Shown in pieces: positions 56,766-64,000 of a stretch of DNA of 64,000 nt (positions within the stretch are counted from its first letter, which is position 1; each line of letters begins with the position of its first letter). Origin of the DNA: Candidatus Epilinea brevis. Lineage in GTDB: Bacteria; Chloroflexota; Anaerolineae; Epilineales; Epilineaceae. The position numbers and the translations under genes were made by a program. The notes below the pieces were generated by a model, which ran no database searches, was not told the DNA's origin, and saw only the letters and a list, made by a program, of their open reading frames with translations. The stretch spans positions 496,001 through 560,000 of the forward strand of contig JADJUE010000002.1 in NCBI GenBank assembly GCA_016710785.1, written 5' to 3'.

Positions 56766-57924
56766 CTACTGGTCGGCCTTGACGTCGTCCCAGGCGGCCA
56801 CCATGGCGTCGCGCTGGGCCTCGGTCAGGGGAGCGTAGAAGATGCTGTCGTCGATCACCTTGGGGTCGTCCAATTCCAGCCGGGCCACCGTCTCGGCGTC
56901 CGCCAGGGGCAGGGCGTCGAAGTTGGCGGCGCCGAAGCCGAACTCGTCGATGAAGGCGGCCATGGCCTTGGGGGCGATCATGGCGTCGATGTAGGCATGG
57001 GCCAGGTCCACATCCTTGGCCTTGGCGCTGATGCCATAGCCGCAGACCCAGCTCAGCCGGCCCTCCTTGGGCTTGGCGTAGGCCACCGGCAACCCCTCCT
57101 GCACCAGCAGGGTGTAGGCGTCGGGCCAGGCGTTGCCGCCCACCCACACGTCGCCGGAGGAGATCTGCTGGGCCAGCTCGGTGCCGTCGCCCCAGAAGGC
57201 CAGGATGTTGGGCTGCAGCGCGGCCATCTTGGCCTTGATCTGCGCGTTCTGCTCCGGCGTGGTGTTCCAGGGATCCTTGAAGCCCAGGGCCAGGGCGGCG
57301 GCGGCATGGTTGTAGTCGGGCATATCGCTCATGGACAGCTTGCCCTTGTAGGCCGGGTTCCACAGGTCCGCCCAGCTCGTCGGCACCTGGGCCACCTTGT
57401 CCGTGCGCACGAGGATGCTGTCGAAGCCCCAGTCCCAGGGCACGAAGTACTGCTTGCCGTCAAAACGACCCAGGTCGGCCATCTTGGCGTTGATGCCCTT
57501 CCAGTTCGCTGAGCTTGGCTGTGTCCACCGGCTGCACCAGCCCGGCATCCACCCACATGCGGTAGTAGTTGGAGCAGGGATGGACCAGGTCGGCCTCCAG
57601 ACCGCTCTTCATCTTGGTCAGGCCGTCCACGTCCTGCTCCATGACGGCATGCTGCAGCTGGACCTCCGGATGGGCGGCCGTGAAGTCGGCGAAGTAATCC
57701 GGGTTCTCGTAGCCGGACCAGTCCAGTACAGTCAAGCTGCCGGCATCAGGACGGTTGATCACCGGAGCGGCGGCGTCAGGCACGGACGCTGTGTCTGCCG
57801 CCTCATCGGGCGTGGCGTCGTCGGGCAGGGCGCTGCCCTGGGGCGCGGCGCCGCGGCAGGCGCCGAGGGACACGAGGATCAGGGCGGCGAAGATCGGCTT
57901 TCGAGTCAGGATGGACATCCGCAT
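56766..57924 (-). CDS. potD: Polyamine-binding lipoprotein PotD-like; one frame break
   Basis: Substrate-binding protein that delivers spermidine/putrescine to PotBC. It begins at the ATG at 57924 (GAGGAGG nine bases upstream) with a lipobox, ALILVSLGAC, giving a Cys-anchored lipoprotein. LTVLDWSGYENPDYFADFTAAHPEV and VHPCSNYYRMWVDAGLVQPVDTAKLSEL are typical. Near 57505 the frame changes and continues ANWKGINAKMADLGRFDGKQYFVPWDWGFDSILVRTDK to the end (VAAWDDVKADQ). At the break GCGAACTG is followed directly by GAAGG; loss of one copy of an eight-base GCGAACTG duplication would explain both the shift and the join SEL-ANW. The corrected length of about 388 residues is normal. First gene of potDBCA. 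Confidence 0.88.
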
Positions 57925-58020
57925 GGCGGGGCGCCTCCTCGCGCCAGGTTCCGGGAGCCGGGAGGGAGGTTGCGCGGCCGCTCTTGGGGTGGACGCCTTG
58001 CGCGCGGGCCGCGGGCGGGT

Positions 58021-58048
58021 ATTGTGCGGGCAACGGGGGGAGATGCAA
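58021..58048 (-). promoter_or_regulatory. Candidate promoter of the potDBCA operon
   Basis: Minus strand: TTGCAT (58043-58048), 16 bp, CACAAT (58021-58026), about 100 bp before the potD ATG. The match is moderate. Confidence 0.4.
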
Positions 58049-58145
58049 GTTGGGGTGTGGCGGCGATGGCCCTGCAAGTGGCGGGAGGACAATCACGTCA
58101 GAGCGACATGCACCATGGATCGACATGCCCAGAGGAGATGCCGAC

Positions 58146-60416
58146 ATGATCGCGACCCGCGCCGCCCGGCTTGCCACGCTTGCCCTCTGCGCCATCTTCC
58201 TCGCCGGCCGCCCGGTGTCGGCGTCGGCTCAGGAGCCTTCTCTGCTCAAGCGGCTCTACGGCTTCGATCCGGCGGATCCACCTGCCGATGCGGCGCAGTT
58301 CGGACCCATCGCCGCCGCGCCCGACGGCTCGGTGGTCAACCTGGTGTCGGCGGATACCGCGGGGCCGAGTCGGCTCCGCCGCTTCGCCGCTGACGGCGGG
58401 CTGCTGTCGGCCTGGGCGGGGACCGGGCAGCATGAGGGGCGCCTTGAGCGGCCGCAGGATGTCGCGGTGACGACGGCGGGTGATGTCTGGGTGCTGGACC
58501 TGCACCGGCTGCACCGGTTTGCCGCCGATGGGACCTTGCTGGACACCTTGCCCTGGCCGCCAGGCCCGCATGCCACTGACGGCACGCGCTTGGCCGACGG
58601 CGCCAGTGGTCGGCTGGCCGCCGGGCCGAACGGCGGCTTGGCAGCATTGGAGCGCGATGGGCACATCTGGCTCCTGGACGGCGAAGGCGTGGTCAAGGGA
58701 AGCTGGGTCAGCGCAGAGGACCGCAACACCCTCACCCTCGGCCCCACCGACCTGACTGTACTGCCGGATGGTTCCATTGTTGTCGCCCATCTTGGCACCT
58801 ACTGGCTGCGCAATGCCCATGGACAGTCTCAGCTGCGGCGCTTCGCACCCGATGGACGACTCCTGGCCCTCAGACGGTTCGGCCCGTTGGGCGACGAACC
58901 CTATCGCTTCTTGTACCGTTTGACTGCCGGACCGGATGGTAGCGTGCTCAATTTGGAGAATGGCTGGTTGCAGCGAAGGGACGGAGAAGGTCGGTTGCTG
59001 ACCGAGTGGTCCGTGGCCAACTTGGGCGAGGGAGACGACATTGCGGCAGCCCCCGACGGAACGGTCTTTGTGCGGCGCGCTAGGACCTTGCTGCACCTTG
59101 ATGCGGATGGGCGCCACCTTGCCGCCTGGGGTGAACCGGGTGGCGTGGGGGTTGAAAGGCAGATCGATACGCCGGACGCCGTGGGATCAACACCTGCTCC
59201 GGATGGTCGGCTCTTTACGTTTCGCAGCTATCAATGGATGACTAGCCTTCGCTGGCTGACTCCCTTGGGGCACCCCACGGGGCCTTCCAGGGTGTGGCCG
59301 ATTGGCCAGGATTCGGAACCCTTCGGCCTTTGCCCAGTCGGAAGTGGTGTGCCTTGCCAGAATCGCATGGTCGTCAACTCGGACGGCACCCAGTGGGCCA
59401 CGGATGGTGCTCGTGGGCGAATACTCCACTTGGCTGCTGACGGATCGGTGATCTCCGCCGAAACTCCCCTAAATGCTGAGGGCCAGCCGGTGGCGTTTTC
59501 TAGTCCGGCAGTCGCGCCACGGGTTTTTGGCGGTACCCCTGAAGATGGCATGCTGCTCGCGCGCTTCGACGGAGGTCTGCTGTATCGCTACGGCCCGGAT
59601 CTGAAGCTGCTCGGGACGCTTGTGCCCCAACACACCGATGCCTTCTTCCTGGCTGCTGTTCCGCTGGTTGACAGAGGAACGGCAGCACTCGAATGGTGGA
59701 CCATCGGTGACGGAGGGCTGGCGATGGCCCTCGATGTGAGCGATGCCAGTGGCGCGGTCGTCGCGAGCGTTGCGGTGCCGCTTTCGACACTGGGGTTGGC
59801 CCAGGCCCCAGACCAGAGCCTGTGGTTGTTTCCCAGTGGCCCGGATGGTATCGCACGGTTCAGCGCTCAGGGCCTTGTCCTTCCACCAGTCCGCGTCGAG
59901 GTTGACGCCTCCCTACGGCCCAGGTCCACCCATGGCGTTATCAGCGGGGGTGCCTTCGGACCGGACGGCCACCTGTACACCGGCACCGAGGTCTACGGCT
60001 TCGACGACCTGGATGCCTGGCGCGTCCGCCGCTTCGCCAACCCCTGGTTCTCCGAGGGACCGACGTCCGTGGCGGCCTGGTCGGCCCTGGACTGCCGCGC
60101 CGGCTGCCGCGATCCCCTGGCGGCCGCCGATGCCCCGGGCGCTTCGCTGATCGCCGAGCGCGTCGTTACCGTGTCCGAAGGCCGGCTACTCCTGGTCCAC
60201 GCCCGCGGCGACCTGCGCCTGTGGGTGGACGAGCGCCTGGTCGTGGACCAGCGCGACCGAGAAGGCGCCGCCATCGACCGGACCATCGTCCTCACCGCCG
60301 GCCGGCACCGCTTGGAGTTGGCGCTATCAGCCACCGATGACCGCGCCGAACTGGCTGTTGCATTGCCGGTAGGCGCGTTGGCCCATCGGGCCTATCTGCC
60401 GTCCCTGGGCCGCTGA
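58146..60416 (+). CDS. Secreted NHL-type propeller protein with PA14-like domain
   Basis: 756 residues. GGAG precedes the ATG at 58146, followed by a signal peptide (ARLATLALCAIFLAGRPVSASAQ). Residues from about 40 to 640 contain repeated blades such as IAAAPDGSVVNLVSADTAG, VAVTTAGDVWVLDLHRLHRF, LTAGPDGSVLNLENGWLQRRD and GGAFGPDGHLYTGTEVYGF. They indicate one or two propellers of NHL type. From about residue 665 a PA14-like sandwich is suggested by LLLVHARGDLRLWVDERLVVDQRD and LTAGRHRLELALS, a fold often used for glycan binding. The protein ends HRAYLPSLGR. It is divergent from potD and converges on another propeller gene 15 bp away. Codon use between about 58.9 and 59.9 kb looks less GC-biased than its flanks. 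Confidence 0.8.
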   Translation: MIATRAARLATLALCAIFLAGRPVSASAQEPSLLKRLYGFDPADPPADAAQFGPIAAAPDGSVVNLVSADTAGPSRLRRFAADGGLLSAWAGTGQHEGRLERPQDVAVTTAGDVWVLDLHRLHRFAADGTLLDTLPWPPGPHATDGTRLADGASGRLAAGPNGGLAALERDGHIWLLDGEGVVKGSWVSAEDRNTLTLGPTDLTVLPDGSIVVAHLGTYWLRNAHGQSQLRRFAPDGRLLALRRFGPLGDEPYRFLYRLTAGPDGSVLNLENGWLQRRDGEGRLLTEWSVANLGEGDDIAAAPDGTVFVRRARTLLHLDADGRHLAAWGEPGGVGVERQIDTPDAVGSTPAPDGRLFTFRSYQWMTSLRWLTPLGHPTGPSRVWPIGQDSEPFGLCPVGSGVPCQNRMVVNSDGTQWATDGARGRILHLAADGSVISAETPLNAEGQPVAFSSPAVAPRVFGGTPEDGMLLARFDGGLLYRYGPDLKLLGTLVPQHTDAFFLAAVPLVDRGTAALEWWTIGDGGLAMALDVSDASGAVVASVAVPLSTLGLAQAPDQSLWLFPSGPDGIARFSAQGLVLPPVRVEVDASLRPRSTHGVISGGAFGPDGHLYTGTEVYGFDDLDAWRVRRFANPWFSEGPTSVAAWSALDCRAGCRDPLAAADAPGASLIAERVVTVSEGRLLLVHARGDLRLWVDERLVVDQRDREGAAIDRTIVLTAGRHRLELALSATDDRAELAVALPVGALAHRAYLPSLGR

Positions 60417-60431
60417 ACATCCCGCACGCCC

Positions 60432-61754
60432 TCATTCCACCCGGTACACCGCCAGCCCCGCCGACCCTCCGGCTACGTACAGCAGCCCCTCGGCGGCGGC
60501 GATGTCCGCGGCCGGCTGGTCCAGGGGCAGGAAGCGCCAGAGCCGGGGTTGGCGCGGGTCCTTGAGGCTGTACACCCGCACACCCGTCTGGCCATGCTGC
60601 TGCCGGTCGCGGCGGTCGAACCAGCCTTCTTCCAGGACGTAGAGCCGCCAGGTGGACCAGTCGAACGCCAGACCTCGCGGAATGCCGTCGATGTCGAGAC
60701 GCGCGAGGATCCGCGGCACGCGATGGCCGTCAAGGTCGGCAACGTCGATCAGCTGCAGGCCGCGTCGCCCGTCCTCGTCGACCAGCTGGTAGACCAGCCG
60801 CCCGACCATGACCATGGCGACCGTGTTCCCGATGTCGGACAACTGCCCGGCGGATCGCGGCTTCTGGCGGTAGCCGGTGTGGTAGAGGACCAGGCTGGTC
60901 GGCCGGCTGGCCGGAACGGGTTCGCGGAAGGCCGCGGCCAGCAGCCCGTCATCCTGGGTCAGGGCCTGGGCTCGGCCGGCCCGAGGCAGGACGAACAGCT
61001 CCTTGGCCGCCTCTGGGTTCTCCAGGTCTACGGTGCGCAGGCCGTCGCAGCCCAGCGTTGCCGTCCATGCCTCCACCGCCAGGACATCGCAGTCCGGGGC
61101 CGCCACCAGCTTGCGCGGCTGCGGCGGGTTCACCGCCTCCACCACCGTCAAGGCATTGAAGTACAGCAGGTAGGCGTAGTCCAAACGGGGGTCCGCCGCC
61201 AGGCGCACCTGGCGCGGATCCAGACTGGGAGCGTCCAGGGTCATGCTGCCGGCGCGCTCCAGGCGTCCGGTCGCCGTGTTGGTGTGCAGCACCGAGAGGC
61301 GCGGCGGTCCGTCCTCCACCAGGTACAGTTGCCGCGGTCCCGGGGCCAGGCGGACGATGGTTCCGGGCACATGGTCGATGGGCTCCTGCTTGGCGGCCTC
61401 GCCCAGCCGGTCCACCCAGGGCAGGTAGATCGGGCGCGGTGCGGCGGTGGGGGTGCTTGGGAGCGCGGTCGGCGGCGTGGGCGGCGCAAGGGTATGCGTG
61501 GGCGAAGGGCTGTCGGTGGCAGGCGGCGCGGTCATCGTCGCGGCCGGCGGAGTGCCGGGCTCCGTTGTGGCGGGCTCCGGGGTTGCGGATTCCTGCGCCG
61601 GGGACTGCAACCGGGCGCGCATCGAGGACGTAGACCGCGCCTCAAGACCAGCGGACGGCATCGACGTAGGATCGACCGCGGCCGTGGCCGTCCTGCCGAC
61701 CCATGCGGCGCAGAAGAGCGTCAGAACGGTCGCGCTGCGGATGTTGGGGCGCAT
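60432..61754 (-). CDS. Secreted LVIVD-like propeller protein
   Basis: 440 residues; GGAGG lies seven bases before the ATG at 61754. A signal peptide (ATVLTLFCAAWVGRTATAA) leads to a long Thr/Pro/Ser linker and then PIYLPWVDRL near residue 110, so here the YLP motif stands before the folded domain instead of at the C-terminus. The remainder is propeller-like (DGLRTVDLENPEAAKELFVLP; RGLQLIDVADLDGHRVPRILARL; TGVRVYSLKDPRQPRLWRFLP), similar in style to the LVIVD protein at 4.3 kb. No enzymatic motif. Probable extracellular binding role. The 200 bp upstream of its start hold nothing recognisable apart from the terC promoter. Confidence 0.78.
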   Translation of the reverse strand: MRPNIRSATVLTLFCAAWVGRTATAAVDPTSMPSAGLEARSTSSMRARLQSPAQESATPEPATTEPGTPPAATMTAPPATDSPSPTHTLAPPTPPTALPSTPTAAPRPIYLPWVDRLGEAAKQEPIDHVPGTIVRLAPGPRQLYLVEDGPPRLSVLHTNTATGRLERAGSMTLDAPSLDPRQVRLAADPRLDYAYLLYFNALTVVEAVNPPQPRKLVAAPDCDVLAVEAWTATLGCDGLRTVDLENPEAAKELFVLPRAGRAQALTQDDGLLAAAFREPVPASRPTSLVLYHTGYRQKPRSAGQLSDIGNTVAMVMVGRLVYQLVDEDGRRGLQLIDVADLDGHRVPRILARLDIDGIPRGLAFDWSTWRLYVLEEGWFDRRDRQQHGQTGVRVYSLKDPRQPRLWRFLPLDQPAADIAAAEGLLYVAGGSAGLAVYRVE

Positions 61755-61955
61755 GGTATTGCCTCCGAGACTGGGGCCGCCCGAATGGGAGGGAAGCGGA
61801 AGCCGCCATGGACCGCCGCCGGCCGGCGCTCAGTGTGCCAGGGTCGGCGCCGCGTCGTCAACCTCGACGCTTCCGGCGGGGTCGGACAACCTCCCGCCTG
61901 AGGGTTCGTCCCCTGGTCTAGATCCACCCCCAAACGCCGCCCAAGCTCCGGCGGA

Positions 61956-61983
61956 TTGACCCAGCCAGCGGACGGCTTATGAT
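61956..61983 (+). promoter_or_regulatory. Promoter of the terC-family gene
   Basis: TTGACC (61956-61961), 16 bp, TATGAT (61978-61983), about 70 bp before the ATG at 62054. The leader shows no yybP-ykoY-type motif. Confidence 0.6.
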
Positions 61984-62053
61984 CTGCGGCGCCCGCGCCG
62001 TCGACCACGGCCGTTCCCCAAGTCGCCACTGAAAGGATCCGCAAGGACCAGCC

Positions 62054-62896
62054 ATGAACCTGTTCGCGCATTCCCTCAGTCTGATGGCCAGCCTCAACCT
62101 CGCCGCCGTGCCCGCGGCCGCCAACGGCGACCTCTTCAGCGCCGCCGGTCTGGTGGCCCTCGTGACCCTGGCTGTGCTGGAGATCGTGCTGGGCATCGAC
62201 AACGTGATCTTCATCGCCATCCTGGCCGGGCGCCTGCCCAAGGAACAGCAGCACCGGGCGCGGCAGCTGGGCATCGGCATCGCCGTGCTCACCCGCATCC
62301 TCCTGCTCCTGTCCATCACCTGGGTGATGCGCCTCACCGATCCGCTGGTCACGCTGGTGGGCAAGGGCCTTTCGGGCCGCGACCTCATCCTGCTGGTAGG
62401 CGGCCTGTTCCTCATCGCCAAGAGCACCCACGAGATCCACAACAAGCTGGAGGGTCTGGAAGGCAGTCACGGTCCGGTCAAGGCGGCCGCCAGCCTGATG
62501 AGCGTGGTCGTGCAGATCGGCCTGGTCGACATCATCTTCTCCCTGGACTCGGTCATCACCGCCGTGGGCATCTCGGGGGATATCGTGGTCATGGTCATCG
62601 CCATCCTCGCGGCGGCGGCGGTCATGCTCCTGGCCGCCGGGGCGATCGGCGACTTCGTCGAGAAGCATCCCACGATGAAGATCCTGGCCCTGAGCTTCCT
62701 CATCCTGATCGGTTTCGTGCTGGTCGTCGAGGGCTGGAACCCGGCCGCCGCGCATGAGCTGAAGATCAAGAACTACGCCTACTTCGCCATGGCCTTCAGC
62801 GTGGGCGTGGAGTTCCTCAACCTGCGCGTCCGGCGCAGCACGCCTCAGCAGCCCGTGCACCTGCACGAGCCGCATATGAGCGACCTGGAGAGCTGA
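62054..62896 (+). CDS. TerC-family integral membrane protein
   Basis: 280 residues with seven or eight transmembrane segments. The two conserved acidic motifs are present: VLEIVLGIDNVIFIAILAGRLP and LVDIIFSLDSVITAVGIS, whose Asp residues are thought to bind metal. The family includes TerC (tellurite resistance) and manganese exporters such as Alx/MeeF-type proteins that help load exported metalloenzymes; a manganese role is plausible but not shown. AAGGA lies before the ATG. It is monocistronic, bounded by the promoter at 61956-61983 and the terminator at 62925-62961. The His-rich C-terminus (HLHEPH) is cytoplasmic or external depending on topology. Confidence 0.93.
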   Translation: MNLFAHSLSLMASLNLAAVPAAANGDLFSAAGLVALVTLAVLEIVLGIDNVIFIAILAGRLPKEQQHRARQLGIGIAVLTRILLLLSITWVMRLTDPLVTLVGKGLSGRDLILLVGGLFLIAKSTHEIHNKLEGLEGSHGPVKAAASLMSVVVQIGLVDIIFSLDSVITAVGISGDIVVMVIAILAAAAVMLLAAGAIGDFVEKHPTMKILALSFLILIGFVLVVEGWNPAAAHELKIKNYAYFAMAFSVGVEFLNLRVRRSTPQQPVHLHEPHMSDLES

Positions 62897-62924
62897 GACC
62901 GCCGTGAGCCGCGGCTGGCGGACG

Positions 62925-62961
62925 AAAAGGAGGGCGCCCCCCAGCGGGGCGCCCTCCTTTT
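62925..62961. terminator. Intrinsic terminator after terC
   Basis: A perfect 16-bp stem, AAAAGGAGGGCGCCCC / GGGGCGCCCTCCTTTT, around a five-base loop, with A-run and T-run at its ends, so it can act on both strands. It lies 29 bp after the terC stop and 81 bp from the convergent gene's stop. Confidence 0.9.
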
Positions 62962-63042
62962 GCCTGTGGATTAGATCTCTGTTGTGAACTTAACCGGCCG
63001 ACCGCGGCCGCGGCGTGACGCGGCCCGTAGCCCTGAGTCCGG

Positions 63043-64000
63043 CTAGCGGCGCAGAAGGTGCATCTGCGGCATGTAGGGGAAGAACACCTCGATCTTGCGC
63101 CAGCAGGACTGCACCACGTAATCATCGCGGTTGTTGATGGGATGCGGGTCCAGCACCATGATGGGCGTGGGGTGCAGCCTTCCCAGTTGCGGTGGGTGAT
63201 GGGGTTGGGCTTGAAGCAGATCGTCTTGTCCGCGCCGCCTTCGCGGGTGATGGTGAAGTTCTTGGGATCGACCAGGCTGCGGCCCTTGTCGTCCACCCCG
63301 AAGTACCAGCGCAGCGAGCTGACCGCATCGTCCGGGTCCTCCGCCTTGTCGTGCAGGGCGTAGCAGACCTCGGTGTTGAGGCCCACCGTCTTGCCGTCGA
63401 CCTTGGCGCGCAGGATGCGCGGCGGCAGGTTGTCGATGTCCTCCACGTTCATCCAGGTGACCGTGATGCTGGTGCGGGCGCGCAGGCCGCCGGTGTCGAC
63501 CACACTCAACTCCACCAGCTGCGAGCCAATGTGAGCGATGGGCTGGGGGATGAAGGTGAACTTCTTCTTGGTCACCTGGTCGCGGTCGGAGATGGCGTGT
63601 AGCAGCGGCGGGTTGTCGATGAACCATTCCAGCGGCTCTTCGCCGTCCTCGTCGTCGTCGCCGATGCCCACCAGGTCCACGGTCACTGTTTCACCCTGGC
63701 GCGCCAGGTACTCGCGGCGCAGCTTGTCGTAGCGGATGAAGGGGGCCTGGTTGGGGCGGCTGTCCCAGATCAGGCGCACGAACTGGCTCGTCTTGCAGCC
63801 TTCCATGTCGGCCACCGTCACGGTGAGCAGGGCGCGGTAGGCTTCGGTCGTGTCCTTGATCAGGTTGCAGGTCAAGACCGGCCCGGCCATGACGCAGGTG
63901 ATCTCGCCCTGGTTCTGGGCCTGCACCTCTACCGCCCAGGTCAACTCCTGCGGCTGGTTCTCGACGTCCTTGCCGTTGGCGAAGAGGTTGAGGATGACCG
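63043..64000 (-). CDS. C-terminal part of a secreted Ig/cadherin-like repeat protein; 5' partial, one frame break
   Basis: The frame enters from the right edge, so only about 318 residues are visible. They form successive beta-sandwich modules of roughly 90-100 residues with Cys pairs (ITCVMAGPVLTCNLIKD; VADMEGCKTSQFVRLIWD; VELSVVDTGGLRARTSITVTWMN; LNTEVCYALHDKAEDPDDAVSSLRW). The style is that of extracellular Ig-like or cadherin-like stalks with no enzymatic motif. Near 63175-63190 the frame breaks: reading on in the next frame gives LHPTPIMVLDPHPINNRDDYVVQ and the end FFPYMPQMHLLRR at 63043. Without correction it would run into terC. It lacks a final [FYL]LP tail of the standard form. Confidence 0.65.

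Noticed and set aside
61984..62053. yybP-ykoY manganese riboswitch ahead of terC
   Set aside because: The 70-nt leader is too short for the class and I see none of its conserved GGGGAGUA-type elements.

Overview
The window is very GC-rich and reads like a chromosomal segment of a Chloroflexota bacterium, probably near Anaerolineae/Ardenticatenia. This is inference. It rests on many secreted proteins with Thr/Pro-rich linkers of the PTATPPP type, a recurrent short [FYL]LP tail, several LVIVD/NHL-type propellers, and consensus-like TTGACC/TTGGCA...TATAAT promoters. There is no rRNA, CRISPR array, phage or IS transposase; one tRNA-Ser(CGA) is present. All positions are window coordinates.

Layout. 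1-13.2 kb: a cut-off M60 (enhancin-like) peptidase, pyruvate phosphate dikinase, an LVIVD-repeat secreted protein, a small membrane protein, fumarase C, a zinc-ribbon/CBM9-like membrane protein, asparagine synthase, a peroxiredoxin and Mn-type superoxide dismutase. 13.2-25 kb: a secreted propeller/vWA protein; a tight four-gene run of queF, queuosine-precursor transporter, peptide-type ABC exporter and a lasso-peptide B2-like protease; an O-antigen ligase; an UMF1-type MFS transporter; and a broken ABC-F (uup-like) gene. 25-41.4 kb: an MNT nucleotidyltransferase with a truncated partner, then (minus strand) a surface locus dominated by one ~12 kb gene for a ~4,000-residue protein with DxDxDG calcium repeats and about six LamG-like domains. 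That gene is co-oriented with two small accessory genes. An FGE-like lipoprotein and a DUF6159-type membrane protein lie upstream of it.

41.5-46 kb is accessory: a 210-bp nested palindromic element, an antiporter remnant, a PIN/antitoxin pair with its own operator-promoter, a DUF433 antitoxin with a decayed DUF5615 partner, and an ECF42-type sigma factor with its DGPF protein behind a matching promoter. 46-58 kb: a three-gene ABC-2 exporter operon, a 3-methyladenine DNA glycosylase, a large tandemly duplicated secreted protein, tRNA-Ser with promoter and terminator, an AT-rich array of three 17-bp palindromes at exact 23-bp spacing, and a potDBCA polyamine uptake operon. 58-64 kb: two more secreted propellers, a TerC-family protein with a clear promoter and terminator, and the 3' end of another secreted protein.

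Data quality matters here. From about 24 kb onward at least a dozen small indels break otherwise intact frames in unrelated genes, several in G/C runs, while 1-23 kb shows none. Most look like consensus errors of a long-read or metagenome assembly; a few (uup, DUF5615, the antiporter remnant, the HEPN partner) look like real decay. Frameshifted genes are given as whole genes with break points stated.
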